From Oscillatoriaceae cyanobacterium M33_DOE_052 (GTDB taxonomy: Bacteria; Cyanobacteriota; Cyanobacteriia; Cyanobacteriales; Laspinemataceae): a stretch of 32,880 nucleotides of DNA. Positions within the stretch are counted from its first letter, which is position 1, and each line of letters opens with the position of its first letter. Position numbers and translations under genes: made by a program. Below are positions 17,430-24,208 of this stretch, one piece after another. The notes below the pieces were generated by a model, which was not told where the DNA came from, did no database searches, and saw only the letters and a list, made by a program, of their open reading frames with translations. The stretch covers positions 1 to 32,880 of the forward strand of contig DVDU01000055.1 of the NCBI GenBank assembly GCA_015296065.1, read 5' to 3'.

Positions 17430-17758
17430 AGCTGGGATTCTGGATTTATGAGAGAGTTTTTCATATAACTTAACAATAACACCCCGATCCAGGTTTGTAG
17501 TAGGGCTTCAGCCCTCCCGCCTAAGAGCAGTGAGATGATGCCCAGTCCAACCAAGAGAGACAGATAAGCATAAGAAATACTGATGATAAGCATTAATTAA
17601 TATTACTATTACTACAGGTATTGAGTACCATAGAGAAAAAGAGGAAGATTTTTGGCAAAAAACAGTCAGTTGGTATTCGAGTTTACAACAAGTCGGGATC
17701 GAATAGTGTTATCACTATCAGAAGATAAAAAATTCTGGTGCAAAGCTCCTCTGTAATT
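17430..17758. other. Divergent intergenic region with AGGGCTTCAGCCCT palindrome
   Basis: This 329-bp gap between divergent genes holds the palindrome AGGGCT-TC-AGCCCT at 17502-17515, a common cyanobacterial repeat type. It otherwise has AT-rich sequence in which I can see no confident promoter and no gene. Short open frames here lack any recognisable sequence. Confidence 0.6.
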
Positions 17759-18151
17759 ATGGCTCAAATCATCGATCCCGTACCGTCTTACCTGCACGAT
17801 CGCATCGTCTGCTGCTACGTCAACGCCACCAGCAAGATTCAGATTGCCCGGATCACCAATATACCAAACTGGTATTTTGAGCGCGTGGTATTCCCCGGAC
17901 AACACCTGATTTTTGAAGCCCTGCCAGAAGCCCTACTGGAAATTCACAGCGGCATGATGGCATCAGCAATTTTATCAGATACCATCCTGTGCGATCGCCT
18001 GCGCATGGAAGAACAACGCAACGAAGCCCAACAGAGGCAAGACACCAAAAAGATAGAAGACCCATATGAGCCCAACACCAGGGGAACCACTCATAAAAAC
18101 CCCATCCCCACCCCATCCTTAAAAGCCCTCGCATTAAGCGCGGCGGAATAA
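17759..18151 (+). CDS. DUF1830 family protein
   Basis: The 130-aa product MAQIIDPVPSYLHDRIVCCYVNATSKIQIARITNIPNWYFERVVFPGQHLIFEALPEALLEIHSGMMASAILSDTI matches the cyanobacteria-specific DUF1830 family across its first ~85 residues. The C-terminal 45 residues are polar, low-complexity (EEQRNEAQQRQDTKKIEDP) and probably disordered. The function of the family is not known to me. The start at ATG 17759 gives the conserved N-terminus; the frame is open seven codons further upstream to a weak start. It is divergent from the radical-SAM gene and followed on the same strand by the DUF4079 gene. Confidence 0.8.
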   Translation: MAQIIDPVPSYLHDRIVCCYVNATSKIQIARITNIPNWYFERVVFPGQHLIFEALPEALLEIHSGMMASAILSDTILCDRLRMEEQRNEAQQRQDTKKIEDPYEPNTRGTTHKNPIPTPSLKALALSAAE

Positions 18152-18232
18152 TATACTGTTTTATCAGTTTCCGGTGGGTCGGTGCCACCTCCACACATGA
18201 GGTACTCGCTACCAACAACGGTATGCTAAAAT

Positions 18233-18246
18233 ACCTCAGTTGAGGT
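18233..18246. promoter_or_regulatory. TGAGGT palindrome upstream of the DUF4079 gene
   Basis: ACCTCA-GT-TGAGGT is a perfect 6-bp inverted repeat. A further TGAGGTA lies at 18198-18204, opposed to TACCTCA at 18232-18238. The set could be a repressor operator just before the DUF4079 start. No clear -35/-10 pair was seen, so this is tentative. Confidence 0.35.
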
Positions 18247-18263
18247 GTTCAATAAAAAATACT

Positions 18264-18701
18264 TTGGATTTGCCTTCTTTTCTATGGTTATGGAAAATAG
18301 CTGCCTGGGCAATGGGTTTATCCCTAGGCAGCTATTTTTTGTTGGCCATAACCGGCATTTGGCGCTACACCACCAGAACCGCCAGACGCCCCCAACCCAA
18401 ATGGCTCCCGCCACTGCATTACATCCTAGGCATCTGCCTTGTCACCCTCGTATTCCTCCTCTTAACCATTGGCATCATCGGCACCCTCGGTCATTTTGGC
18501 AGTCTCGGACATTCCCCCCACCTCATAGCAGGCATCACAGTAGTCATCCTCACCACCATCAGCGCCGCCAGTGCCAGCCAAATTCACCCCAGCCGACCCT
18601 GGGCCAAACCCCTCCACCTCACCACCAACGCCATTCTCTTTTTTGCCTTCGCTTGGGTTTCCTGGACCGGCTGGCTCGTTGTCCAAAAATATTTACCTTA
18701 A
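18264..18701 (+). CDS. DUF4079 membrane protein
   Basis: About 145 aa, with four hydrophobic segments: IAAWAMGLSLGSYFLLAITGIW, LPPLHYILGICLVTLVFLLLTIGIIGTLG, HLIAGITVVILTTISAASAS and LTTNAILFFAFAWVSWTGWLVV. The pattern LPSFLWLWKIAAW, LHYILG, GTLGHFGSLGHSPHL and KPLHLTTN matches cyanobacterial and plastid-related DUF4079 proteins, which resemble small cytochrome-like membrane proteins with conserved histidines. The start is uncertain: no ATG or GTG fits. TTG 18264 (giving LDLPSF) is chosen for its match to the family N-terminus; TTG 18240 is eight codons upstream. Confidence 0.78.
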   Translation: MDLPSFLWLWKIAAWAMGLSLGSYFLLAITGIWRYTTRTARRPQPKWLPPLHYILGICLVTLVFLLLTIGIIGTLGHFGSLGHSPHLIAGITVVILTTISAASASQIHPSRPWAKPLHLTTNAILFFAFAWVSWTGWLVVQKYLP

Positions 18702-18733
18702 CCACTATTTACCTTAACCACAGGAGAGAGATT

Positions 18734-18806
18734 GTAGGGTGGGCAAAAGCCCACCGTCAGAGCCATTGTCAACCCAAATCATCATCTGGGCTTTTGCCCA
18801 CCCTAT
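18734..18806. repeat. GTAGGGTGGGCAAAAGCCCA inverted-repeat element
   Basis: Left arm 18734-18753 and right arm 18787-18806 are reverse complements over 19 of 20 bases, enclosing 33 bp. Its right half continues as the 46-bp sequence repeated at 19045-19090. It has no coding capacity and looks like a MITE-type cyanobacterial repeat. Confidence 0.85.
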
Positions 18807-18819
18807 GATTGATTACTAT
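18774..18819. repeat. 46-bp direct repeat, copy A
   Basis: The sequence from CCAAATCATCATCTGGG to GATTACTAT occurs again at 19045-19090 with one mismatch. The two copies flank the MqsA-like ORF 225 bp apart. Confidence 0.9.
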
Positions 18820-18858
18820 GCTAATGAGATAAATTATTCAGAAAAGAGATAAATAATC

Positions 18859-19044
18859 ATGTTCCCATGTCATGTTTGTGGTTCAAATCAATCCCACCCC
18901 GAATTGGTCAATGAAATTTTTCAAATTCAGGGTAAAATTTATCTAGTAGAAGGAATCCCCGCCCAGGTTTGCTCCCGCTGTGGTGAATTCACCTTTAGCA
19001 GAGAGACCACAGAAAAAGTTAGAAAAATGTTACACGGTGACTAG
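18859..19044 (+). CDS. MqsA/YgiT-type zinc-finger protein, orphan antitoxin-like
   Basis: The 61-aa product MFPCHVCGSNQSHPELVN...GKIYLVEGIPAQVCSRCGEFTFSRETTEKVRKML has two CxxC pairs (CHVC at 4-7 and CSRC at about 38-41), the zinc site of YgiT/MqsA-type proteins. It lacks the C-terminal HTH of full MqsA. In other genomes such ORFs follow a small DUF4258 or MqsR-like toxin gene, which is not present here. The ORF lies precisely between two 46-bp direct repeats and its TAG stop abuts copy B. It may be a remnant of a toxin-antitoxin pair. Confidence 0.75.
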   Translation: MFPCHVCGSNQSHPELVNEIFQIQGKIYLVEGIPAQVCSRCGEFTFSRETTEKVRKMLHGD

Positions 19045-19090
19045 CCAAATCATCATCTGGGCTTTTGCCCACCCTACGATTGATTACTAT
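19045..19090. repeat. 46-bp direct repeat, copy B
   Basis: Matches 18774-18819 at 45 of 46 positions and contains the right arm TGGGCTTTTGCCCACCCTAC of the inverted-repeat element, but not the left arm. It starts at the base after the MqsA-like stop codon. Confidence 0.9.
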
Positions 19091-19126
19091 AATAAACAAT
19101 AAAATCAAACCTCAAAATCAACTACC

Positions 19127-19702
19127 GTGACAGCCGAATTAGAAAATCAACCAATATCCCCGGAAATCAACATTTTCCGCCTTTCCCCCTTAATCAGAAT
19201 CACCCTCCTGAGCCTGTATATCGCCCTCACCGTCCCCCTGCCCTTTTTAGCCGCAGTCACCAAGACCCCAGTCCCCCCAAACCTACTTTGGATAGGTTTA
19301 GGTTTCGGCGCGATCGCCCTTTATGCCATCCTCACCGAACGAGTCATATTAGACGATAAAGGCATTAACGTCACTTACGCCCAATGGGTGCCCAAAATAT
19401 TTCGCCGAGGTTGGTTTTTGCCCTGGCAAGATATTACCGCCCTCAAACCCCGCACCACCGGACAAGGGGGACTGGTGTATTATTTCCTCACTAAAACCGG
19501 ACAAGGTTATTTACTCCCCATGCGCGTCGCTGGGTTTGCCAAATTAGTCCGCATCGTCGAAGCCAAAACCGGTATCGACACCAAAGACGTGCGACCCCTC
19601 GCCCAGCCTTGGATGTATTTTATCCTCTTAGGATTTACTCTGCTTCTATTATTAATCGATGCTTGGACAATTACCACAGCAGTTAACTTATCCCTCATCT
19701 AA
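19127..19702 (+). CDS. Membrane protein with a PH-like middle region, function unknown
   Basis: The 191-aa product has three hydrophobic segments (LIRITLLSLYIALTVPLPFLA, LLWIGLGFGAIALYAIL, and YFILLGFTLLLLLIDAWTI near the C-terminus). Between the second and third is a soluble region RVILDDKGINVTYAQWVPKIFRRGWFLPWQDITALKPR, in the style of bacterial PH-like domains. The start is GTG 19127; the upstream sequence has no clear ribosome binding site. It starts 36 bp after a repeat copy and stands alone on the plus strand. Conserved cyanobacterial proteins of this shape exist, but I know no function. Confidence 0.7.
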   Translation: MTAELENQPISPEINIFRLSPLIRITLLSLYIALTVPLPFLAAVTKTPVPPNLLWIGLGFGAIALYAILTERVILDDKGINVTYAQWVPKIFRRGWFLPWQDITALKPRTTGQGGLVYYFLTKTGQGYLLPMRVAGFAKLVRIVEAKTGIDTKDVRPLAQPWMYFILLGFTLLLLLIDAWTITTAVNLSLI

Positions 19703-19730
19703 TTGATAAATGCTAAGATAGCATCTGTAG

Positions 19731-19786
19731 GGGCACGGCATCATTAAGATATCGGTTTGACGAACTATCATAATCGCGCCGTGCCC
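19731..19786. mobile_element. 56-bp inverted-repeat element, copy 2
   Basis: Begins GGGCACGGCATCA and ends GCGCCGTGCCC; exactly 56 bp, like copies 1 and 3, but with the most diverged right end (TCGCGCC for TGACGCC). It lies 36 bp past the MNT gene stop, in the place where a HEPN partner gene would normally begin. Confidence 0.8.
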
Positions 19787-19822
19787 TAACCACCATATTA
19801 CCGAGCCAAACAAATATAGTTT

Positions 19823-20113
19823 CTAGATGGCACGAATAGCCTCCTTGAGGACAGCTTCTCGCAAATAAGGTTTCAGAGAGTCGGGAGTTCCTAAATCCAC
19901 AGGACAACCTAAAATATTTTCCAGGTATCGCTGCAACCGCATGAAAGTAAACAGCCCTACTGGTTTGGCAAATTCTACCAATAAGTCCACATCACTATCC
20001 GGTTTAGCTTCGTTTCGCGCCACAGAACCAAAAATTTCTAAGGAGCTAACGCCAAATTGTTGGAGATTTTCTTGGTGAGCGATTAAAATCGCGATCGCCT
20101 CATCCCGCCTCAT
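19823..20113 (-). CDS. MNT-type nucleotidyltransferase, orphan antitoxin-like
   Basis: The 96-aa product is a minimal nucleotidyltransferase domain: SLEIFGSVARNEAKPDSDVDLLVEF contains GS at residues 29-30 and DVD with Asp41 and Asp43, the metal-binding pair. MNT domains of this size are usually antitoxins that adenylylate a HEPN RNase toxin encoded next to them. No HEPN-like ORF occurs on either side: downstream is the 56-bp element and upstream is sdhA, 11 bp away on the same strand. It may be transcribed with sdhA by read-through. The start ATG at 20113 gives MRRDEAIAIL, typical of the family. Confidence 0.82.
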   Translation of the reverse strand: MRRDEAIAILIAHQENLQQFGVSSLEIFGSVARNEAKPDSDVDLLVEFAKPVGLFTFMRLQRYLENILGCPVDLGTPDSLKPYLREAVLKEAIRAI

Positions 20114-20124
20114 ACCCTCACCAC

Positions 20125-22035
20125 CTACTTATAACTGCGCGTTGCCAGCTTCACATACTCAAACTCCAGCTTTTCCCGGTGTAACTCCGGCGGTTTCCCC
20201 TCACCGGCGTACCCCCAAGCCGCCACAAAAGCAAAATTATCATCATCCCGCTTTGCCTCATTAGTTTCCGTTTGAGATTCCTCCCGGAAATGACAACCGC
20301 AAGACTCCTCCCGATGTAAAGCATCCAAACACATCAGTTCCCCCAACTCAAAATAATCCGCCACTCGCCCCGCACGTTCCAGAGTTTGGTTTAAATCATC
20401 CCCAGAACCAGGAATATTCACATCCTCCCAAAACTCCTGGCGTAGCTCAGTAATAGACTTTTGCGCCTGTTTCAAACCCTCCCCACGGCGAGACATCCCG
20501 CAAGCATCCCAGAGAATGCGGCCCAAAGCGCGGTGAAAATCATCAACCGATCGGCTCCCATTGCGGCTCACCAGCTTCTCGATGCGCTCTTTTGCCTGCA
20601 GTTCCGCATCCCGGAAACCAGGAGTATCGCTTTTCACCTCCGCATTCAGCAACCCCGCCAGATAACTGCTAATAGTGTAAGGAATGATGAAAAAGCCATC
20701 AGCCAAACCCTGCATCAAAGCACTAGCTCCCAAACGGTTCGCCCCGTGGTCAGAGAAATTCGCCTCTCCCAACACAAATAAACCAGGAATCGTACTCATC
20801 AGATTATAATCCACCCACAGACCCCCCATCGTGTAGTGAGGCGCCGGATAGATTTTCATCGGCACTTCATAGGGATTTTCCCCCATAATGCGCTGGTAGA
20901 TATCAAATAAGTTACCGTAGCGAGAGGCAATTTCATCCGCCCCAAACCGCTTTGTAGCATCAGCAAAATCCAGATAAACAGCATTACCCGTGCCCACACC
21001 ATAACCCGCATCGCAAATTGTCTTAGCATTTCGCGAAGCCACATCCCGAGGCACCAAATTGCCAAAAGTCGGATAAATCCGCTCCAAATAATAATCCCGT
21101 TCCGACTCAGGAATATCCCTCGCGGGTCGCTTATCCCCCGGATTTTTCGGCACCCAGATCCGCCCATCATTCCGCAGAGACTCACTCATCAGCGTCAGCT
21201 TAGACTGAGACTCGCCCGACTGGGGAATACAAGTAGGGTGAATTTGCGTAAAACAGGGATTAGCAAAACAAGCACCCTGTTTATAAGCGCGCCAGATAGC
21301 CGTGGCATTAGAACCCCGACCATTAGTAGATAAGAAAAACGCATTAGAATAACCGCCAGTGCAGAGCAACACCGCATGCGCCGAGTGGGAGGTAATTTCC
21401 CCCGTCAACAAATTGCGCGTGACAATCCCCCGCGCCACCCCATTTTCCACCACCAAATCTAACATTTCATGGCGTGGGAACATCTTCACCATCCCCGCCG
21501 CAATTTGACGAGATAAAGCACTATAAGCACCCAAAAGCAACTGCTGTCCTGTTTGCCCTTTCGCATAGAAAGTGCGAGACACCTGCGCCCCGCCAAAAGA
21601 GCGGTTATCCAGCAGTCCCCCATATTCCCGCGCAAAAGGGACACCCAGAGCCACACAGTGGTCAATAATATTCGCGCTCACCTGCGCCAAGCGGTAAACA
21701 TTCGCTTCGCGAGAGCGAAAATCTCCCCCCTTCACCGTGTCGTAAAATAGGCGGAAGACACTATCACCATCATTTTGGTAATTTTTGGCCGCATTGATAC
21801 CACCTTGAGCAGCGATACTGTGAGCCCGTCGGGGACTATCTTGGATACAAAATGACTTGACATTGTAGCCCAACTCTGCTAAAGAAGCCGCCGCCGAAGC
21901 TCCCGCCAACCCAGTCCCCACCACAATAATTTCAAATTTCTGCTTATTAGATGGGTTAACCAGTTTGTTGTCAAACTTGGCTTTATCCCATTTTTGCTCT
22001 ATGGGTCCAATCGGAATTTTTGCATCTAGTTTCAT
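20125..22035 (-). CDS. sdhA: Succinate dehydrogenase/fumarate reductase flavoprotein subunit
   Basis: The 636-aa product carries the FAD-binding N-terminus [25 protein letters not shown] (GxGxxG at 40-45), [14 protein letters not shown] with His72 at the position of covalent FAD attachment in SdhA/FrdA, and the substrate region [14 protein letters not shown]. The length and the 5-helix cytochrome partner indicate the type found in Bacteroidetes and Bacillus rather than the mitochondrial-like enzyme. The frame is open to ATG 22062, but those nine codons are LTRR repeat sequence, so ATG 22035 ([10 protein letters not shown]) is chosen. Downstream of sdhC on the minus strand; no sdhB is in the window. 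Confidence 0.93.
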   Translation of the reverse strand: MKLDAKIPIGPIEQKWDKAKFDNKLVNPSNKQKFEIIVVGTGLAGASAAASLAELGYNVKSFCIQDSPRRAHSIAAQGGINAAKNYQNDGDSVFRLFYDTVKGGDFRSREANVYRLAQVSANIIDHCVALGVPFAREYGGLLDNRSFGGAQVSRTFYAKGQTGQQLLLGAYSALSRQIAAGMVKMFPRHEMLDLVVENGVARGIVTRNLLTGEITSHSAHAVLLCTGGYSNAFFLSTNGRGSNATAIWRAYKQGACFANPCFTQIHPTCIPQSGESQSKLTLMSESLRNDGRIWVPKNPGDKRPARDIPESERDYYLERIYPTFGNLVPRDVASRNAKTICDAGYGVGTGNAVYLDFADATKRFGADEIASRYGNLFDIYQRIMGENPYEVPMKIYPAPHYTMGGLWVDYNLMSTIPGLFVLGEANFSDHGANRLGASALMQGLADGFFIIPYTISSYLAGLLNAEVKSDTPGFRDAELQAKERIEKLVSRNGSRSVDDFHRALGRILWDACGMSRRGEGLKQAQKSITELRQEFWEDVNIPGSGDDLNQTLERAGRVADYFELGELMCLDALHREESCGCHFREESQTETNEAKRDDDNFAFVAAWGYAGEGKPPELHREKLEFEYVKLATRSYK

Positions 22036-22189
22036 GGTCGTTTGTCCTTGGTCATTGGTCATTTGTCCTTGGTCATTTGTCCTTGGTCATTTGTCCTTTG
22101 AGCGTAGGGGCACGGCATCATAGATACTTGGGTAAAACGAGATAAATTAATGACGCCGTGCCCGTAGCAAATGACAAGTGAGAAATGAC
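22036..22189. repeat. LTRR-like repeat split by a 56-bp element
   Basis: CATTTGTCCTTGGTCATTTGTCC units occupy 22036-22100, and the opposed AAATGACAAGTGAGAAATGAC lies at 22168-22188. The 56-bp element sits between them, in the loop of the hairpin. The repeat fills the sdhC-sdhA gap. Confidence 0.8.
22108..22163. mobile_element. 56-bp inverted-repeat element, copy 3
   Basis: GGGCACGGCATCA...TGACGCCGTGCCC, 56 bp, same ends as copy 1 with a different AT-rich core. GTA precedes (22104-22106) and follows (22164-22166) the element, which could be a 3-bp target duplication; the other copies do not show this clearly. Confidence 0.85.
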
Positions 22190-22860
22190 TAAGAACCAAA
22201 TAAGAAAAAATACACGGGAAACACGCTGTAACCTACGGCGAAAAACACCGCCACCCCGTAGGAAATCCACTGCATCACTGCTAAAGTCCCCTCATTGCTC
22301 AATCCGAGGGTGCGGAAAGCACTTTGAAATCCATGTGCTAAGTGCATTCCCATGCAGCATACAGCAGTTACATAAAACAGCACATACCACCAAATGGTAA
22401 ATTTTTGCACTACCAGGGAATAAATATCGCGAATTTCGGGATTTTCAGCGGATGGGATATATGAGCCGTACTTGAATGTGGCTAAGTGGAAAATCAGAAA
22501 TGCCAAAATAATCAGGCCACTGATGATCATGGTTTTGGACATAAAAGTGCCCTTACCCAATCGCTTTTGCACAGCATATTTGTGCTTTTTCGCTCTGATG
22601 TTGTCATGCCAGACTTGGATACCGGTGATGATGTGGTAGCCAAAAATCAGGAGCAAAAATGCTTCAGCGGGGTAAATGAGGGGGCTGGAAGTCAGTTTAT
22701 GCGCATAGGCGTTATAGGCTTGTGGCCCGACAAACAGGAATAGGTTGCCTAAGAAATGCACCAGTAAAAAGCCGATAACTAGCAAAGCTGTAATTGCCAT
22801 CACCGCTTTTTTGGCGATGGAAGCAGTGGGGATGAATGGAATTGCTGGCACTCTTGTCAT
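22189..22860 (-). CDS. sdhC: Succinate dehydrogenase cytochrome b subunit
   Basis: The 223-aa product has five hydrophobic helices and matches the b558-type cytochrome family of succinate:quinone oxidoreductases. Candidate haem ligands are His35 (FLLVHFLGN), His76 (FGYHIITGIQVW), His125 (LIFHLATFKYG) and His173/176 (CMGMHLAHGFQSAF). It would anchor SdhA/SdhB to the membrane and pass electrons to quinone. It is upstream of sdhA on the minus strand, separated by a 153-bp repeat-filled gap, so co-transcription is likely. ATG 22860 is the natural start, just downstream of the CPBP protease gene on the same strand (10 bp). Confidence 0.9.
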   Translation of the reverse strand: MTRVPAIPFIPTASIAKKAVMAITALLVIGFLLVHFLGNLFLFVGPQAYNAYAHKLTSSPLIYPAEAFLLLIFGYHIITGIQVWHDNIRAKKHKYAVQKRLGKGTFMSKTMIISGLIILAFLIFHLATFKYGSYIPSAENPEIRDIYSLVVQKFTIWWYVLFYVTAVCCMGMHLAHGFQSAFRTLGLSNEGTLAVMQWISYGVAVFFAVGYSVFPVYFFLFGS

Positions 22861-22870
22861 TTGTGTTTTG

Positions 22871-23695
22871 TCAATTTTTGAGAGATTTTTGCCGGAGGAA
22901 TAAGGCGATGCAGCTCAGCCAGATAATTCCGGTTAATCCGGCGATCGGGTTGCCGTGAATACCCGTGAGCCAATCAGAAATATCAGGGGAATAGGAGATT
23001 AAATGACCATTACTGACGATGTAATATCCCCATACCAAACCGCCGTGAAAGCCGATCGGCAAACCCAGGCGTCCGCCGGAGTAACGCTTCCCCCATACCA
23101 GCGTCACCCCCAAGATTGCCAAACCGGGAAAAGCCGGTAACTGTTCCAGCATCGCCTCCAGAGGTTTGATATAGTGCAGGATGGCAAAAATCGTCGCATC
23201 GGCCCACATCGCCACTTTAGGACTGTAGTCTCGCTGCAACTCATCTAACAGCCACCCCCGAAACAGCAGCTCTTCGGCAAATCCCACCCCCAAACCGACC
23301 AAAAACCCCTCCCCCATCACCTTGAAGAACCCCGCCGGAGGTATCTGCCAACCCAGCCAACCGAGTCCACCTTCAAATAGCAGCAAGGTAGTCAAACTCA
23401 ACAACCCCATTCCCAGTCCGGTGATGAGGTAACGGGCATTTTGTCGGGTAAATTCCAAGCCGTAGTTGCGGAGGATCTGCGGCTCGCCGTAAACCTTTTG
23501 CGCCCAAAACTTGACGAGAAAGATAAACTCTAAGTATAGCACGGGCATCGTCAGCAGGGAAACCAAATTTTGGTCGCTGATGAAAATATAAGCGGGAATG
23601 GCTGCCGGTGCCCACAGTAGCAGCAAAAGGATGACAAAAATGGCCAGCCTGCGGGGGGCTGAAGTTTCACCGAGGCTGGTAATATTAACGTTCAC
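22871..23695 (-). CDS. CPBP-family intramembrane glutamic endopeptidase
   Basis: The 274-aa product has about seven or eight hydrophobic segments and the CPBP (Abi/Rce1-like) motifs: EELLFRG with Glu141, Glu142 and Arg146, FAILHYI with His174 and GFHGGLVWGYY with His217. Rce1-type proteins cleave prenylated or membrane substrates; in bacteria some relatives give bacteriocin self-immunity. The substrate here is unknown. It lies 9 bp after clpS on the minus strand and 10 bp before sdhC, so clpS-CPBP-sdhC-sdhA may be read as one unit. Confidence 0.88.
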   Translation of the reverse strand: MNVNITSLGETSAPRRLAIFVILLLLLWAPAAIPAYIFISDQNLVSLLTMPVLYLEFIFLVKFWAQKVYGEPQILRNYGLEFTRQNARYLITGLGMGLLSLTTLLLFEGGLGWLGWQIPPAGFFKVMGEGFLVGLGVGFAEELLFRGWLLDELQRDYSPKVAMWADATIFAILHYIKPLEAMLEQLPAFPGLAILGVTLVWGKRYSGGRLGLPIGFHGGLVWGYYIVSNGHLISYSPDISDWLTGIHGNPIAGLTGIIWLSCIALFLRQKSLKN

Positions 23696-23704
23696 ATCAG
23701 GCCC

Positions 23705-23986
23705 CTATTCGTCGGGTTCTATGGTGCTAGTAAGCCCGAAGTTTTTCAAGGTTTCGCTATAAAACTCCGCATGCTCCAACGCACAAGTAATCACCAAGGC
23801 GATACCGTTGGTGTGGGCTTCCATCATAATACTGACAGCTTGAGGCTGAGTCAGACTCGGCACTGTCTGCATTAGAGTTTGCACCACATACTCCATCGAG
23901 TTGAACTCATCGTTATGGAGCAAGACGCGATAACGCGGTGCGAGCTTACGGACTGTTGAGCTTTTTTCAACTGTCTCCACTGACAC
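23705..23986 (-). CDS. clpS: ATP-dependent Clp protease adaptor ClpS
   Basis: ClpS binds N-degron substrates and hands them to the ClpC/ClpA unfoldase of the Clp protease. The 93-aa product has a short disordered N-terminus, then KLAPRYRVLLHNDEFNSMEYVVQTLMQTVPSLTQPQAVSIMMEAHTNGIALVITCALEHAEFYSETLKNFGLTSTIEPD, the full adaptor core with the HND and MEAH elements that form the N-degron pocket. The start is GTG 23986 (MSVETVEKS), as in related cyanobacteria. It heads the minus-strand gene run that includes the CPBP protease. Confidence 0.95.
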   Translation of the reverse strand: MSVETVEKSSTVRKLAPRYRVLLHNDEFNSMEYVVQTLMQTVPSLTQPQAVSIMMEAHTNGIALVITCALEHAEFYSETLKNFGLTSTIEPDE

Positions 23987-24076
23987 GGCTGATAACCTCT
24001 TTTGATATAGCTCAGGGTAACTTAACTGATTTTAACCATGAGCAGTTACCTGCCCACAATCATAGTTTACTCGGGC

Positions 24077-24200
24077 ATTGGTCATTCGTCAAAAGTCATT
24101 TGTCCTTTGTCATTTGTCCTTGGTCCCCCCGTCTCCGGGTCCCCCCGTCTCCGGGTCCCCCCGTCGCCCTGTCTCCGGGTCCCCCCGTCCCCCCGTCTCC
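24077..24200. repeat. LTRR-like repeat fused to a GTCTCC array
   Basis: GTCATTCGTCAAAAGTCATTTGTCC (24081 onward) to 24124, followed directly by CCCCCCGTCTCCGGGT units to 24200. The array ends 9 bp from the stop codon of the SBBP-repeat gene. It holds no gene. Confidence 0.85.
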
Positions 24201-24208
24201 TTTACTAG

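Noticed and set aside
18245-18808. A 187-codon frame overlapping the DUF4079 gene
   Set aside because: His/Pro/Gln-rich shadow frame; the DUF4079 frame has clear family sequence and membrane segments.
24124-24200. The GTCTCC arrays as a CRISPR array
   Set aside because: Units are 8-16 bp without unique spacers, and no cas gene is near.
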